The notes under the pieces: generated by a model
What the model was told of the DNA's origin: nothing
The model's database searches: none
Seen by the model: only the letters and a program-made list of their open reading frames with translations
Shown: positions 1 to 6,909 of the stretch, piece after piece
Layout of the letters: the number at the start of each line of letters is the position of its first letter
Position numbering within the stretch: the first letter of the stretch is position 1
Program-made: the position numbers and the translations under genes
Source of the DNA: a virus
Strand: one strand, 5' to 3'
Length of the DNA stretch: 23,060 bases
IMG/VR virus record: IMGVR_UViG_3300021964_000569
Span: 1 to 23,060 of that record

Positions 1-1125
1 ATGGACAAAAAATACTTTTCGGTTATCTTCTTTGCTAGTATTTATCTTTTCAAATAATACTGCACCATGAGCTTCCACTCTGCTGAATAGAACAAGAGTG
101 TTACCTTTCAGGTCTAATGCAAGTTTGGATATAAAATTATTTCTTTGATCATGACCAATTAGATATTGAATCTCATCTTCAAAGACTTCAAACTTCTGTG
201 GTGGATGCTTGAGAAGCAGACAAGTGATATCAAGTTTAGAAAGAAAACCTTTTTCTTGGAGTTCCTTTGTTCTGACAATCTTATATGAAGGTCCAAATAA
301 TCCTTCCAGAACCCACTTATGAGTCTGTGTACCATCAAGTGTGCCAGTAAAACCAATCCTATGTTTTGCGGTATGTAACTTAGTCATAATCTGTATCAAT
401 GATTTTGACTTAAATAGATGAGCCTCATCACCAATCACAACATCAAATCTTTCAAACCAACTTCTTTCAAGTTTATAGATAGACTGCCATGTTGTGATGA
501 CTACACTTTTATTAGTGTCCTTCTCCCTACCAGAATAGATTTTGTGACAATATGAATCTGTATCCCAACCGTAATCCCCAAAGTCCTTATACATCTGTTC
601 TACAAGAGATGTCGTGGGAACGACTAAAAGAATATTTTTGCCTGTATCCACATGATATCGCGAGAGGGCGTAAATCATCAGACTTTTTCCTGACCCAGTG
701 GGCGATATCAGCAGCCTTCTATTATGCCTTAGAGCATCGTATACTCCCTCAATTTGATATTCTCTAGGTTCATGTACCGATATTGAGCGAATATAATCTT
801 TAACTCCTTCCTTTGAAATCATTTCATTGACTTCAAATGGTTGTCCAAAAAACTTATTATCTTCAAACTTATAAGTGTATCCGTAGTTCTTACAGAAGGA
901 TACAATCTTATCTAACAGACCAACATAGATCTGCTTGGACCGCATATCGTATAGGTGAATCTCTCCGTTCCAGTTTCTACCACGGTACTGTGGCATAAAT
1001 TTTGCATTCGGAACCTCAAACTTAAAGTGGTCTCTAAGTTCGTATTCAATATGAGGTTCAGTATTAATCTTTAAAAATACTTCGTTGGATTTTGATATAA
1101 CAAGATTTGCACTAGTGTCAATCAC
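1..1125 (-). CDS. uvsW: UvsW-like recombination DNA/RNA helicase (C-terminal part outside window)
   Basis: The reading frame is open from position 1125 to the left edge, so 375 residues are visible and the C-terminal part is missing. It is a superfamily 2 helicase. The Walker A motif SPTGSGKS is at residues 141-148, the DEAH box (GDEAH) at 232-236 and motif III (FTGT) at 259-262. The first ~110 residues carry the UvsW-type N-terminal substrate-binding domain (EYELRDHF, then NWNGEIHLYD). In T4, UvsW unwinds branched DNA and R-loops and helps switch origin-dependent to recombination-dependent replication. No ATG precedes the conserved region: after the TAA TAA that ends the upstream ORF, the first usable start in frame is GTG at 1125, with a weak GGA five bases before it. 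An AATAAATA late-promoter element lies 22 bases upstream, which fits the late expression of T4 uvsW. Family identity is very likely; the start is uncertain. Confidence 0.95.
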   Translation of the reverse strand, partial: MIDTSANLVISKSNEVFLKINTEPHIEYELRDHFKFEVPNAKFMPQYRGRNWNGEIHLYDMRSKQIYVGLLDKIVSFCKNYGYTYKFEDNKFFGQPFEVNEMISKEGVKDYIRSISVHEPREYQIEGVYDALRHNRRLLISPTGSGKSLMIYALSRYHVDTGKNILLVVPTTSLVEQMYKDFGDYGWDTDSYCHKIYSGREKDTNKSVVITTWQSIYKLERSWFERFDVVIGDEAHLFKSKSLIQIMTKLHTAKHRIGFTGTLDGTQTHKWVLEGLFGPSYKIVRTKELQEKGFLSKLDITCLLLKHPPQKFEVFEDEIQYLIGHDQRNNFISKLALDLKGNTLVLFSRVEAHGAVLFEKINTSKEDNRKVFFVH

Positions 1126-1146
1126 ATAGATCCATTCATCTACTGA

Positions 1147-1154
1147 TATTTATT
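1147..1154 (-). promoter_or_regulatory. Late promoter element (AATAAATA) before uvsW
   Basis: The minus strand reads AATAAATA, one base from the T4 late consensus TATAAATA. It overlaps the stop codon of the 63-aa ORF and ends 22 bases before the proposed GTG start of uvsW. T4 uvsW is a late gene, so the placement makes sense, but the match is short and no start site is known. Confidence 0.5.
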
Positions 1155-1344
1155 ACATGTCGTGAAACTTATAATCAAGTATACATTTATATAGCTCGTT
1201 CTTCAAATGATATAGATGCTCTTGCTCATATGGATGCCTAGATGGATGTCCTTCCCATGTTTCAATTCTTCTACATACGCAATGGTATAAAAGATGAACA
1301 TCTTCTATATTAAAATCTAAAACAAAAGGAAGTTCTTCGTCCAT
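1153..1344 (-). CDS. Conserved-looking 63-aa hypothetical protein between uvsY and uvsW
   Basis: This small ORF starts at an ATG that overlaps the uvsY stop by one base (TAATG), so translation is probably coupled. The product is rich in His, Tyr and acidic residues, with a central HPSRHPYEQEHLYHL stretch and three cysteines (22, 24 and 54), and has no signal peptide or membrane segment. T4 also has tiny genes of unknown role between uvsW and uvsY (uvsY.-1 and uvsY.-2), so the position is familiar, but I see no clear sequence match to them. It ends in a double stop (TAA TAA), and the uvsW frame continues in the same reading frame beyond it. Function unknown. It is probably a real gene because it fits exactly between its neighbours. 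Confidence 0.75.
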   Translation of the reverse strand: MDEELPFVLDFNIEDVHLLYHCVCRRIETWEGHPSRHPYEQEHLYHLKNELYKCILDYKFHDM

Positions 1345-1778
1345 TAGCCTAATCCTGCATTGAAACGCATAAATTCAATAGCATTTTTAATCTGGTATGT
1401 TCGATTTGTAATCTGCTTTAGAATACTTTCAATATAGACCAGCATTGTATCATAATAATCAATCTTTAACGAAACTCCTGAGAGCTTATCATCTGCATCC
1501 AAATACTTTTGCATAGTTTCCTTATCCCTGATTTTTTTAGGAAAAGGTTTTTCGATATAGACATCTGGGTCTGCCTTCCCACTAAAATATTCGTATCTTT
1601 CGTGCCTAATATTTTTTCTCTGTTGCTCTGCTTTCTTTCTCATTAGAAAGATTGTGTTATACAATTCAAAGTACTTCGCATGGAGTGATGGAATATTTGT
1701 TGACTCGGTATGTAGATTGTCCATATCAATCTTAGAGTCTTGTTCCCACATTCCTTGAAGTGTATCAAGATCAATCAT
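1344..1778 (-). CDS. uvsY: UvsY-like recombination mediator
   Basis: The 144-aa product has the length and pattern of T4 UvsY (137 aa), the mediator that loads the UvsX recombinase onto gp32-coated single-stranded DNA. Shared features by eye are the N-terminal DLDTLQ..W..D..ID segment, the central basic stretch RKKAEQQRKNIRHERYEYF followed by SGKADPD (T4 has YYSGRGDGD at this place), and a helical C-terminus ending in an AIEFMRFNAG-type motif like T4 IQDMRAFEAG. The protein is highly charged and helical. Its ATG overlaps the stop of the upstream gp3-like gene (ATGA), and its own stop overlaps the next start (TAATG), so the set is translated as a coupled unit. Being next to uvsW repeats the T4 arrangement. 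The assignment rests on motif memory and gene order. Confidence 0.88.
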   Translation of the reverse strand: MIDLDTLQGMWEQDSKIDMDNLHTESTNIPSLHAKYFELYNTIFLMRKKAEQQRKNIRHERYEYFSGKADPDVYIEKPFPKKIRDKETMQKYLDADDKLSGVSLKIDYYDTMLVYIESILKQITNRTYQIKNAIEFMRFNAGLG

Positions 1779-2329
1779 AAAGGAGTTCCATCCAATGCAG
1801 TTATTTCATAATAAGTATACTTGAAAGAAACCTCTGCTGTAAAGTATTCGATATCAGTATCGGTAGCATCGAAACTTAAAGTTGTCAAGGAATATGGAAA
1901 AAGTCCTTGAAACTTAATCAAAAAGTTTGAAACTAAACTGCTATTTAAAATAGACATAGTTCCATCAGAAAAAATATTCTCAAGTTTTCTGGTCCTCAGA
2001 TCCATTCCCCTGTTTCCAGTTTTTTGAAGATCATAAATCTGGTCAAGACTTTCTGGATATCCTAAACCTCTCATCCAGTTTTGAATTTCCATATAGTTTT
2101 TTAAGTCTTCATCGACCAAAAATCTAACGGACAAATCTCCAAACACCAACTTATCTCCTGGACGATCAATGTCCTTAAGGTATGTTGGTTGAACCGCAAT
2201 ACCAAGATCCAGTGATGGTATATTTGCCTGGTTGCAGAAAAAAGAAACTCCTGGAGCCTTCTCCAATATAAATTTAAAACCAGTAGGAGTTAAAAAATTC
2301 CTATTTTCAATTGGGTTGAAGTCCGCCAT
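1775..2329 (-). CDS. gp3-like tail completion / tail-tube-fold protein
   Basis: This 184-aa protein has the layout of a T4-type tail tube protein. There is an N-terminal FKFILEK...FFCNQANIPSL segment (like the FEVVL...LCKAAQLPAS of the gp19 homolog at 8609-9175), a middle DLSVRFLVDEDLKNYMEIQNWM segment, and a C-terminal strand pair around FPYSLTTLSFDATDTDIEYF that parallels FPTNISAIDLSYDSADTIEEF in gp19. In cyanomyoviruses the gene between the capsid gene and uvsY is commonly annotated as gp3, the tail completion and sheath stabiliser protein that caps the tube. That name is from memory of gene order and is less sure than the fold. No good Shine-Dalgarno is visible before its ATG. The gene follows a terminator and a weak CTAAATA element. 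Confidence 0.72.
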   Translation of the reverse strand: MADFNPIENRNFLTPTGFKFILEKAPGVSFFCNQANIPSLDLGIAVQPTYLKDIDRPGDKLVFGDLSVRFLVDEDLKNYMEIQNWMRGLGYPESLDQIYDLQKTGNRGMDLRTRKLENIFSDGTMSILNSSLVSNFLIKFQGLFPYSLTTLSFDATDTDIEYFTAEVSFKYTYYEITALDGTPL

Positions 2330-2341
2330 TGTTTTTTTAAA

Positions 2342-2349
2342 TATTTAGA
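2342..2349 (-). promoter_or_regulatory. Possible variant late promoter (TCTAAATA)
   Basis: The minus strand reads TCTAAATA just after the terminator at 2351-2376 and 12 bases before the gp3-like start codon. It differs from TATAAATA at the second base. The same CTAAATA core occurs before the portal gene and before the 296-aa fibre gene. The leader would be only a few bases long, so confidence is low. Confidence 0.3.
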
Positions 2350-2350
2350 T

Positions 2351-2376
2351 AAAAAAAGAGGGGTAGTTAACCCCTC
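2351..2376 (-). terminator. Intrinsic terminator after the 60-aa CX3C gene
   Basis: On the minus strand a GC-rich arm GAGGGGT-type stem (positions 2358-2364 pairing with 2370-2376, five-base loop) is followed directly by seven T residues. This is a standard factor-independent terminator. It separates the 60-aa gene from the gp3-uvsY-uvsW unit. Confidence 0.88.
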
Positions 2377-2383
2377 TCAAAAA

Positions 2384-2566
2384 CTATCTTAAAATCCTCC
2401 GACAAATTCGTTTACATGTTGACTGGTCATCATCACATTCAATTAAGCAATTATAATAGTCGTTAATAAGATCAGATTCTTCCATGCTCCTATCTAAAGT
2501 GTTTTCCAATCTCATAACACTTTGCTTCCATCCTGCTAATTGATTATGCGATAATATGTTATGCAT
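2384..2566 (-). CDS. 60-aa protein with CX3C-X6-CX3C motif, function unknown
   Basis: The start is ATG at 2566, five bases after a perfect GGAGG; an upstream in-frame TTG at 2578 overlaps that ribosome site and is unlikely. The product is 60 aa. Its C-terminal third carries four cysteines at 40, 44, 51 and 55 (CLIEC then CKRIC), a twin CX3C arrangement, and ends in a basic CRRILR tail. Such a pattern can make a disulfide-stapled helical hairpin or bind a metal; which one cannot be told from sequence. It has no signal peptide. The gene stands alone between the capsid terminator (2716-2740) and its own terminator (2351-2376), so it is an independent small transcription unit. I do not recognise a family. 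Confidence 0.72.
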   Translation of the reverse strand: MHNILSHNQLAGWKQSVMRLENTLDRSMEESDLINDYYNCLIECDDDQSTCKRICRRILR

Positions 2567-2764
2567 AACAACCTCCAATAGTTTTTTGAGTCATAATAAA
2601 AATTCGACTTTCAGTTCACTTTGTTTACCTCTTAATTCTATCATTATATATTAGTTTTATGTGTAAATGACTACAATTAAGAAACAAAAATTTATGCCTA
2701 CGAATTTATACTCATAAAAAAAGGAGACCCGAAGGTCTCCTTGATTTGATATGTGAACCAAAGA
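2567..2764 (-). other. Intergenic region with candidate promoters for the 60-aa gene
   Basis: This gap of about 200 bases between gp23 and the 60-aa gene contains the capsid terminator, then an AT-rich leader. On the minus strand a TATAAATT element (2703-2710, one base off the late consensus) follows the terminator. A TATAAT box (2643-2648) resembles a sigma-70 -10 element but has no good -35 box at normal spacing. Either could start the transcript for the 60-aa gene. No ORF of note is seen in it. Confidence 0.35.
2716..2740 (-). terminator. Strong intrinsic terminator after the major capsid gene
   Basis: The minus strand has a perfect seven-base stem (GGAGACC / GGTCTCC) closed by a TTCG tetraloop, an extra-stable loop in RNA, and followed by seven T residues. 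It lies 25 bases after the gp23 stop codon and ends the head-gene transcript, or protects its 3' end. Confidence 0.95.
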
Positions 2765-4174
2765 TCACATGAGGTTCTTAACAGCAACGCGACGATAGTA
2801 GCGGTTCTGGTTAACAACCAGGTTACCCAGTCCTTGGGTAGTTCCTGCTGCGAATGGGTTAGCGACCATGCCGTAGCGGGTCTTAAAGCCAATCTTGGGC
2901 TGGAAGGAGTTCTCACCAACGGCACGAACCATTTGGAGAGGAACATAAGGACAATAGAACAGACCTGCGTCATAAGGTGAAGTACCCTTATAACCAACGA
3001 CATAGTACTGGTTACCACCAGATGCGTTAGCAGAGGTCAGGTTTGCAGCATAAGGATCGATGTAGACACGATACTTACCTTGCAGAACACCAGCGAAGGT
3101 GTTGCCAGTGTCATCAACGTTCAGGTTAGCGTTGAGTGCTGGGGTGTAGTCAAGTACACCAGCCATGGTCAGAGCGGAAGCAACGTCTGCAGAGCAGAGG
3201 ATGATGTTGCCCTTTCCTCTACGAGTGCGCTGTGCAATTGCGTTAGCATCGCGCTCGATTTGGAACAGAAGACCCTTGAACTTCTCAACAGACCAACGAC
3301 CGTTGGAGTCGATGTCGAGGTCGAACTCACCAGCGGTAGCGACGTTAGAAACAGCGCCTTGCTCAGCAGTCTTGTAGATGGTTCTGATGACTTCACGGTT
3401 GATCTCAGCCAGAATCTCAGTTGAGAGAATGTTGGCGAGTTCTGCCTCAGCATTGAGGCCGTGGATTGCCTTCAGGTCTTGTGCAAGCTCAAGGCTGTAT
3501 TCTGCCTTCAGTGCTCTTGACTTAGCGGTAACAGTGACTTTCTCGATCGAGAATGCCATCTGGTTGAATGCGTCGCCACCAGTACCATCAAGGTTCTCAG
3601 CGTCGCCAGTTTGCATACCCTGACCTACGTTGTAGGCAGTGGAGGTAGCAGAACCAACAGGGTTCAAGACGGAAGGATTAGTACCTGACTGTGAGGTAGT
3701 ACCCATACCAGCAGCAACATCAGTCATGCCGCCGTTGAGGTTAAATCCTGCGTCCTGACCAGAGAATGCGGAATCTACTTCATCATAGAAGGTCTCGCTT
3801 CTGCTGCCTTCCTTGAGGCGCTGCGAGCGCATCGCGAAGATCAGGCCAGTAGGACCAGACATTGGTTGAACGCCAGCCAGATCATAAGCGATCAGGTTAG
3901 GCATGGAGCGTCTGATCAAAGAGATCAGAACGGGGTCGAAACCTGCGGTAGGACCTGCTTCAGCAGAACCACCTTGGAAGCCATCGTTACCAACAGCGTT
4001 GGTAGGTGCTTCGTTCAGGAGACCTGAGGATCCAAAAGCATTTTGCTCATGGAGGAATTTTTCTTGGTTTTCGAGCAGGACAGCGGTAACAGCTCTACGA
4101 TGGGAATCTTTGATTCCACCCTCGTGGTCGAGGAGAGGTGCCCACTTTTCCTGCAGATGCTCAGAATGGAACAT
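2765..4174 (-). CDS. gp23: Major capsid protein gp23
   Basis: The 469-aa product is the T4-type major capsid protein. It opens with HLQEKWAPLLDHEG, typical of cyanomyovirus gp23, and contains the hallmark PNLIAYDLAGVQPMSGPTG (T4 has PNLIAFDICGVQPMNSPTG). The C-terminus has the conserved IGFKTRYGM..NPF segment. The subunit forms the hexamers of the prohead and is matured by the gp21 protease; a candidate cleavage point is after Glu72 in SAEAG, in the region where T4 gp23 is cut, which is inference. No separate gene-24 vertex protein is seen nearby, as in other cyanophages. The ATG has an AAAGGA ribosome site. Unlike many neighbours, the 50-base gap upstream has no late-promoter consensus, so it probably depends on transcription from the gp22 promoter. 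A strong terminator follows. Confidence 0.98.
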   Translation of the reverse strand: MFHSEHLQEKWAPLLDHEGGIKDSHRRAVTAVLLENQEKFLHEQNAFGSSGLLNEAPTNAVGNDGFQGGSAEAGPTAGFDPVLISLIRRSMPNLIAYDLAGVQPMSGPTGLIFAMRSQRLKEGSRSETFYDEVDSAFSGQDAGFNLNGGMTDVAAGMGTTSQSGTNPSVLNPVGSATSTAYNVGQGMQTGDAENLDGTGGDAFNQMAFSIEKVTVTAKSRALKAEYSLELAQDLKAIHGLNAEAELANILSTEILAEINREVIRTIYKTAEQGAVSNVATAGEFDLDIDSNGRWSVEKFKGLLFQIERDANAIAQRTRRGKGNIILCSADVASALTMAGVLDYTPALNANLNVDDTGNTFAGVLQGKYRVYIDPYAANLTSANASGGNQYYVVGYKGTSPYDAGLFYCPYVPLQMVRAVGENSFQPKIGFKTRYGMVANPFAAGTTQGLGNLVVNQNRYYRRVAVKNLM

Positions 4175-4224
4175 TTGCTTTTTCCTTTAATTGTGGATGT
4201 TTACAGTTTGAATTAATATTAAAT

Positions 4225-5364
4225 TCAGGACTTGCTAAAAGACCCGAGAGTCTTCATGTATGCAGCCATTGAACCTGAGTAGGACTCATGTCCAGACTCT
4301 ACACCTTCTGAGAGAGTCTCAGTCTTGTTAGCGGTTGAAGTTACTTTAGTGGAGGAGAAATATGACTCCTTCAGCGTCTCCAACTTTTCACGATACTTTG
4401 CTTCACTTTCAAACTCAACACCCTCTGCAAGTGAGGCGAGCTTCTCTTTCTGGGTCTCAGCAAGACCTTCAGAAACGTTATCGAGGATTCCTTCAGCAAC
4501 CGACTCTGCGAGACGCTTGTTAAGGGAAACATTCTTCTCAATCTGCTCGTTGAGTTTTGTCTCCATGTCATCAAGTTTTTCTACCATGCTCTCAAGCACA
4601 TCATATTTGTCTTCAGGGATTGTTACATAATGTTCTTCAAAAAGTGACTTCATTCCAGTCAGGAATGATTCAGTCATTTCGGTCTGCAGACCGGATTCAA
4701 CTGCGAGTGCGTTCTCTTCAAACCACTCGTCAGCAACATACTCAAGATAAGAGTCAACACGCTCAGCGAGTGCCTCTTTAACAGTAGCGAACTCCTCAGC
4801 GATCTTTTCTTGCTCTTCAGCAATCTGAGCGTTGAGTTGCTCTTCCATTTCAACTCTGATAGCTGCTACCTTAGCATTGATAGCAGTTTCAAAGATGGTT
4901 TTTGCTTTTTCTTGGAATTCTTCGGAGAGTTCCTCGCCTTGAAGAAGAGCATTTACATCCTCTTCAATATCATATTCGGCAACTACTTCTACTTCTTCCT
5001 CTTCAGCAATTTCTTCTTCAGAGACTACTTCTTCTTCGGTGGTCTCTTCTTCTGCAACTACTTCTTCGTCAGAAAGATCTTCTTCTTCCTTGACGCCTTT
5101 CATTGCATCAGCAGGCTTAGCACCTTTATTAACAACATCCTTAACTTGCTTAAGGGTGCCGCCAGGGGTCTTCAGTTTTGCTGAATCATCATCTGATCTG
5201 TAGTTTTCAGGAGTAGGACCGCCGAGATCTTCAACTGCGCCGAGTTGAGATCCGTCTCCTTGAAGCGTTGGCATAGGATCCGCTGCCTTTGCACCAGCAT
5301 TAACAGCGGTCTTGGATTGCTTCGTGCCTACTTCCATTTCTTGTAAATTGTTGCCACTAGACAT
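4225..5364 (-). CDS. gp22: Prohead core scaffold protein gp22
   Basis: The 379-aa product is very acidic and coiled-coil-like, as expected for the scaffold that fills the prohead and is later degraded by gp21. Residues ~93-135 are almost entirely Glu, Val, Asp and Thr. The following LSEEFQEKAKTIFETAINAK segment is the recognisable gp22 core motif. Long heptad-rich helices run to ~330, and a Ser-rich tail closes the protein. It is longer than T4 gp22 (269 aa). The extra N-terminus contains a degenerate internal repeat: KQSKTAVNAGAKAADPM (15-31) and KQVKDVVNKGAKPADAM (72-88). A double late-promoter element lies ~40 bases upstream, and a CGGAGAG ribosome site precedes the ATG. The place between the protease and capsid genes is the T4 order. 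Confidence 0.93.
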   Translation of the reverse strand: MSSGNNLQEMEVGTKQSKTAVNAGAKAADPMPTLQGDGSQLGAVEDLGGPTPENYRSDDDSAKLKTPGGTLKQVKDVVNKGAKPADAMKGVKEEEDLSDEEVVAEEETTEEEVVSEEEIAEEEEVEVVAEYDIEEDVNALLQGEELSEEFQEKAKTIFETAINAKVAAIRVEMEEQLNAQIAEEQEKIAEEFATVKEALAERVDSYLEYVADEWFEENALAVESGLQTEMTESFLTGMKSLFEEHYVTIPEDKYDVLESMVEKLDDMETKLNEQIEKNVSLNKRLAESVAEGILDNVSEGLAETQKEKLASLAEGVEFESEAKYREKLETLKESYFSSTKVTSTANKTETLSEGVESGHESYSGSMAAYMKTLGSFSKS

Positions 5365-5399
5365 TTGAACTCTCCGGATTTTTCCTGTGTTTAAATCTA

Positions 5400-5411
5400 T
5401 ATTTATTTATA
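5400..5411 (-). promoter_or_regulatory. Late promoter (overlapping TATAAATA and AATAAATA) before gp22
   Basis: The minus strand carries a perfect TATAAATA at 5404-5411 that runs into AATAAATA at 5400-5407. It sits 35-47 bases before the gp22 start in the gap after gp21. It is the nearest late promoter upstream of the capsid gene as well. Confidence 0.8.
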
Positions 5412-5441
5412 AATTAAAATATTTTATGTAAGAAGCACTAC

Positions 5442-6092
5442 TTATAAACTATTGAGGAAGTCATTGAAGAGATTAATTTTATGCTCTTCAAGTGCTCTTT
5501 GATCTACAAGAGTGTTGATTCTCTTTGCAGTTTTTGTAGCAATTTGCTCACGAAGGATGCCACCTTCCCAAACCCATTCTTTACCTTCCATAATTCCCTG
5601 AACAAAAGCATCAGGTGCAGAAGGATCAGCAACGATATCGGCAGCAGTTGCTAACATAAAGTCTTCACCAACTTCAGAATATCCTTCTTTAGTTTGACGA
5701 AGTGAGCCGATGCCTCTAGAAGAAACACCAAGACAAACTCCTTCTTTCAGAAGAGATTCCGCAATTTTACCCATAGGGGTAGATAAGATTTGAGCCTTAC
5801 CAATAAAGTCATTTCCCTTTTGCTCAAGAGAAACAATCTTATGGGAAACTCTGTCGAGATTAATGGTTGGACCATCGGGGTGGCCGAGTTCTCCGAGAGC
5901 ACGACCTTTTGAAACATACTCATTAGTATATCTCTTTACCTCACGCTCCATAACATTGCGACGATATACTCTACCGTTGCGATTTTTCTGTTCTGTTTGG
6001 AGGAAAGGTCCTTGAATATAAAGGAGTTTTTTACCGTTCTTTTCTTCGGTAATAACCTCTACCTTTTCTATCTCTTCTCTGATTAGTTTCAT
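5442..6092 (-). CDS. gp21: Prohead core protease gp21
   Basis: The 216-aa product matches the T4 gp21 serine protease family in length and motifs. GELGHP gives the catalytic His at residue 71, and GVSSRG gives the catalytic Ser at 124 or 125. The EQKNRNGRVYRRNV segment (34-47) and the downstream DIVADPSAPDAFV segment are also typical of this family. The enzyme is assembled inside the prohead, activates itself, and cuts gp22, gp23 and other core proteins after Glu, making room for DNA. A GAAGGAG ribosome site is well placed before the ATG, and the gene follows the 184-aa gene after 11 bases with no promoter, so both share a transcript. The C-terminal ~40 residues probably form the self-removed propeptide part, by analogy only. 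Confidence 0.95.
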   Translation of the reverse strand: MKLIREEIEKVEVITEEKNGKKLLYIQGPFLQTEQKNRNGRVYRRNVMEREVKRYTNEYVSKGRALGELGHPDGPTINLDRVSHKIVSLEQKGNDFIGKAQILSTPMGKIAESLLKEGVCLGVSSRGIGSLRQTKEGYSEVGEDFMLATAADIVADPSAPDAFVQGIMEGKEWVWEGGILREQIATKTAKRINTLVDQRALEEHKINLFNDFLNSL

Positions 6093-6103
6093 TTGTTTCT
6101 CCT

Positions 6104-6658
6104 TCAGGTTTCCTGAACTTGTTGGATATAAAGAGTTCCGCTACCGAGACCAAGTGCGGAAACTTTAAACACTCCTCTCAGTTCAGCGTAAGTTCCAAGT
6201 CCATCTCTAGTCTGGTCTGGAGCACCTGATGATGAGTCGTGATCAATCACAACCTTTGTTAAGTAAGGTTCAGATGTAGCTTGTTGAGTGATACTAAGAA
6301 CAATCTTGTTTGAAAAATCAAAACCACTTTGACCAGTTACAGTCAAAGCAACTGCCTCTCCGACTGCAAAAGGTGATCCAATAACACCTTCTGGAAAACT
6401 CAGAGTCGTTGTAGAACCAGTCTCAATACCAACAACTCTTTGAGCTGCTGGTTTATGGAGACAAATTGTTTCTGGTTCTCCAGCAGCTACAAAAAAGTTT
6501 GCTGGCGTCGCAGTTGGATTTGTGCCAATTGCGACATGGGCTCCTTGAGTAAGAGCAACACATCTGAGATACTGACTCTGGTGAGTAAGAACAGTGGAAG
6601 TTGCAGCGGAACCTGATGTAGAAATGGCAGTACAAATGCCAACCGGATTAAGAGCCAT
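6104..6658 (-). CDS. 184-aa putative virion/head protein of unknown function
   Basis: I do not recognise a named family. The protein is rich in Thr, Ser, Ala, Val and Gly, predicted to be mostly beta strand, with few charged residues and no signal peptide or membrane helix. It contains a GTNPTATPANFFVAAGEPE segment followed by ICLHKPAAQRVVGI, which resembles the small beta-sandwich domains seen in phage surface proteins. The gene sits between the gp67-like core gene and gp21, in the head-assembly block, and has its own double AATAAATA late promoter overlapping the upstream stop codon. A head-associated or decoration role is a guess from position and composition. It is not similar to the acidic T4 gp68, which occupies this place in T4. 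Confidence 0.8.
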   Translation of the reverse strand: MALNPVGICTAISTSGSAATSTVLTHQSQYLRCVALTQGAHVAIGTNPTATPANFFVAAGEPETICLHKPAAQRVVGIETGSTTTLSFPEGVIGSPFAVGEAVALTVTGQSGFDFSNKIVLSITQQATSEPYLTKVVIDHDSSSGAPDQTRDGLGTYAELRGVFKVSALGLGSGTLYIQQVQET

Positions 6659-6683
6659 TATTCTTTATAATTCATTTAGTAGT

Positions 6684-6695
6684 TATTTATTTATT
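6684..6695 (-). promoter_or_regulatory. Tandem late promoter element (AATAAATAAATA)
   Basis: Two overlapping AATAAATA matches on the minus strand (6684-6691 and 6688-6695) cover the stop codon of the gp67-like gene and lie about 25 bases before the 184-aa gene. Confidence 0.65.
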
Positions 6696-6876
6696 CTTCG
6701 TCTTCGGAAGAAATTTCACCCTCTACTTCAGTATCATCACCAAACATAGATTTTGCTGCTACTGGACGAAAGGCATCAATTCTTTCTGCAGACTTACCAA
6801 ATAAGATTTCTTTAATCTTATCGCTAATATCTGCCGGAGACTCATCTGCCGAAATCGCATCAATTAATTCATCCAT
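6691..6876 (-). CDS. gp67: gp67-like prohead core protein
   Basis: This 61-aa ORF lies directly after the portal gene, where T4 has gene 67. Its plan is the same as T4 gp67 (80 aa): an N-terminal helix starting MDELIDAIS (T4 MEGLIEAIK), a middle RIDAFRPVAAKSMF segment comparable to T4 LIKEEKIAIARNF, and a strongly acidic C-terminal tail. T4 gp67 is a prohead core component needed for correct head shape and is cut to small peptides by gp21. The similarity is short and partly compositional, so the name is provisional. A perfect TATAAATA late promoter stands 25 bases before the ATG. Confidence 0.6.
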   Translation of the reverse strand: MDELIDAISADESPADISDKIKEILFGKSAERIDAFRPVAAKSMFGDDTEVEGEISSEDEE

Positions 6877-6901
6877 TGTTAAATTAATAAGGAACTATGT
6901 G

Positions 6902-6909
6902 TATTTATA
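6902..6909 (-). promoter_or_regulatory. Late promoter (perfect TATAAATA) before gp67-like gene
   Basis: The minus strand reads TATAAATA, identical to the T4 late consensus. It overlaps the stop codon of the portal gene and lies 25 bases before the next ATG. The coding sequence of gp20 thus ends inside the promoter. Confidence 0.8.

Noticed and set aside
2567-2578. TTG start giving a 64-aa version of the CX3C protein
   Set aside because: The TTG overlaps the GGAGG that serves the ATG at 2566, so the shorter form is preferred.
4810-5184. Plus-strand ORF rich in Phe and Leu that looks like a membrane protein
   Set aside because: It is the antisense of the Glu-rich scaffold protein; Glu codons read backwards give Phe and Leu.
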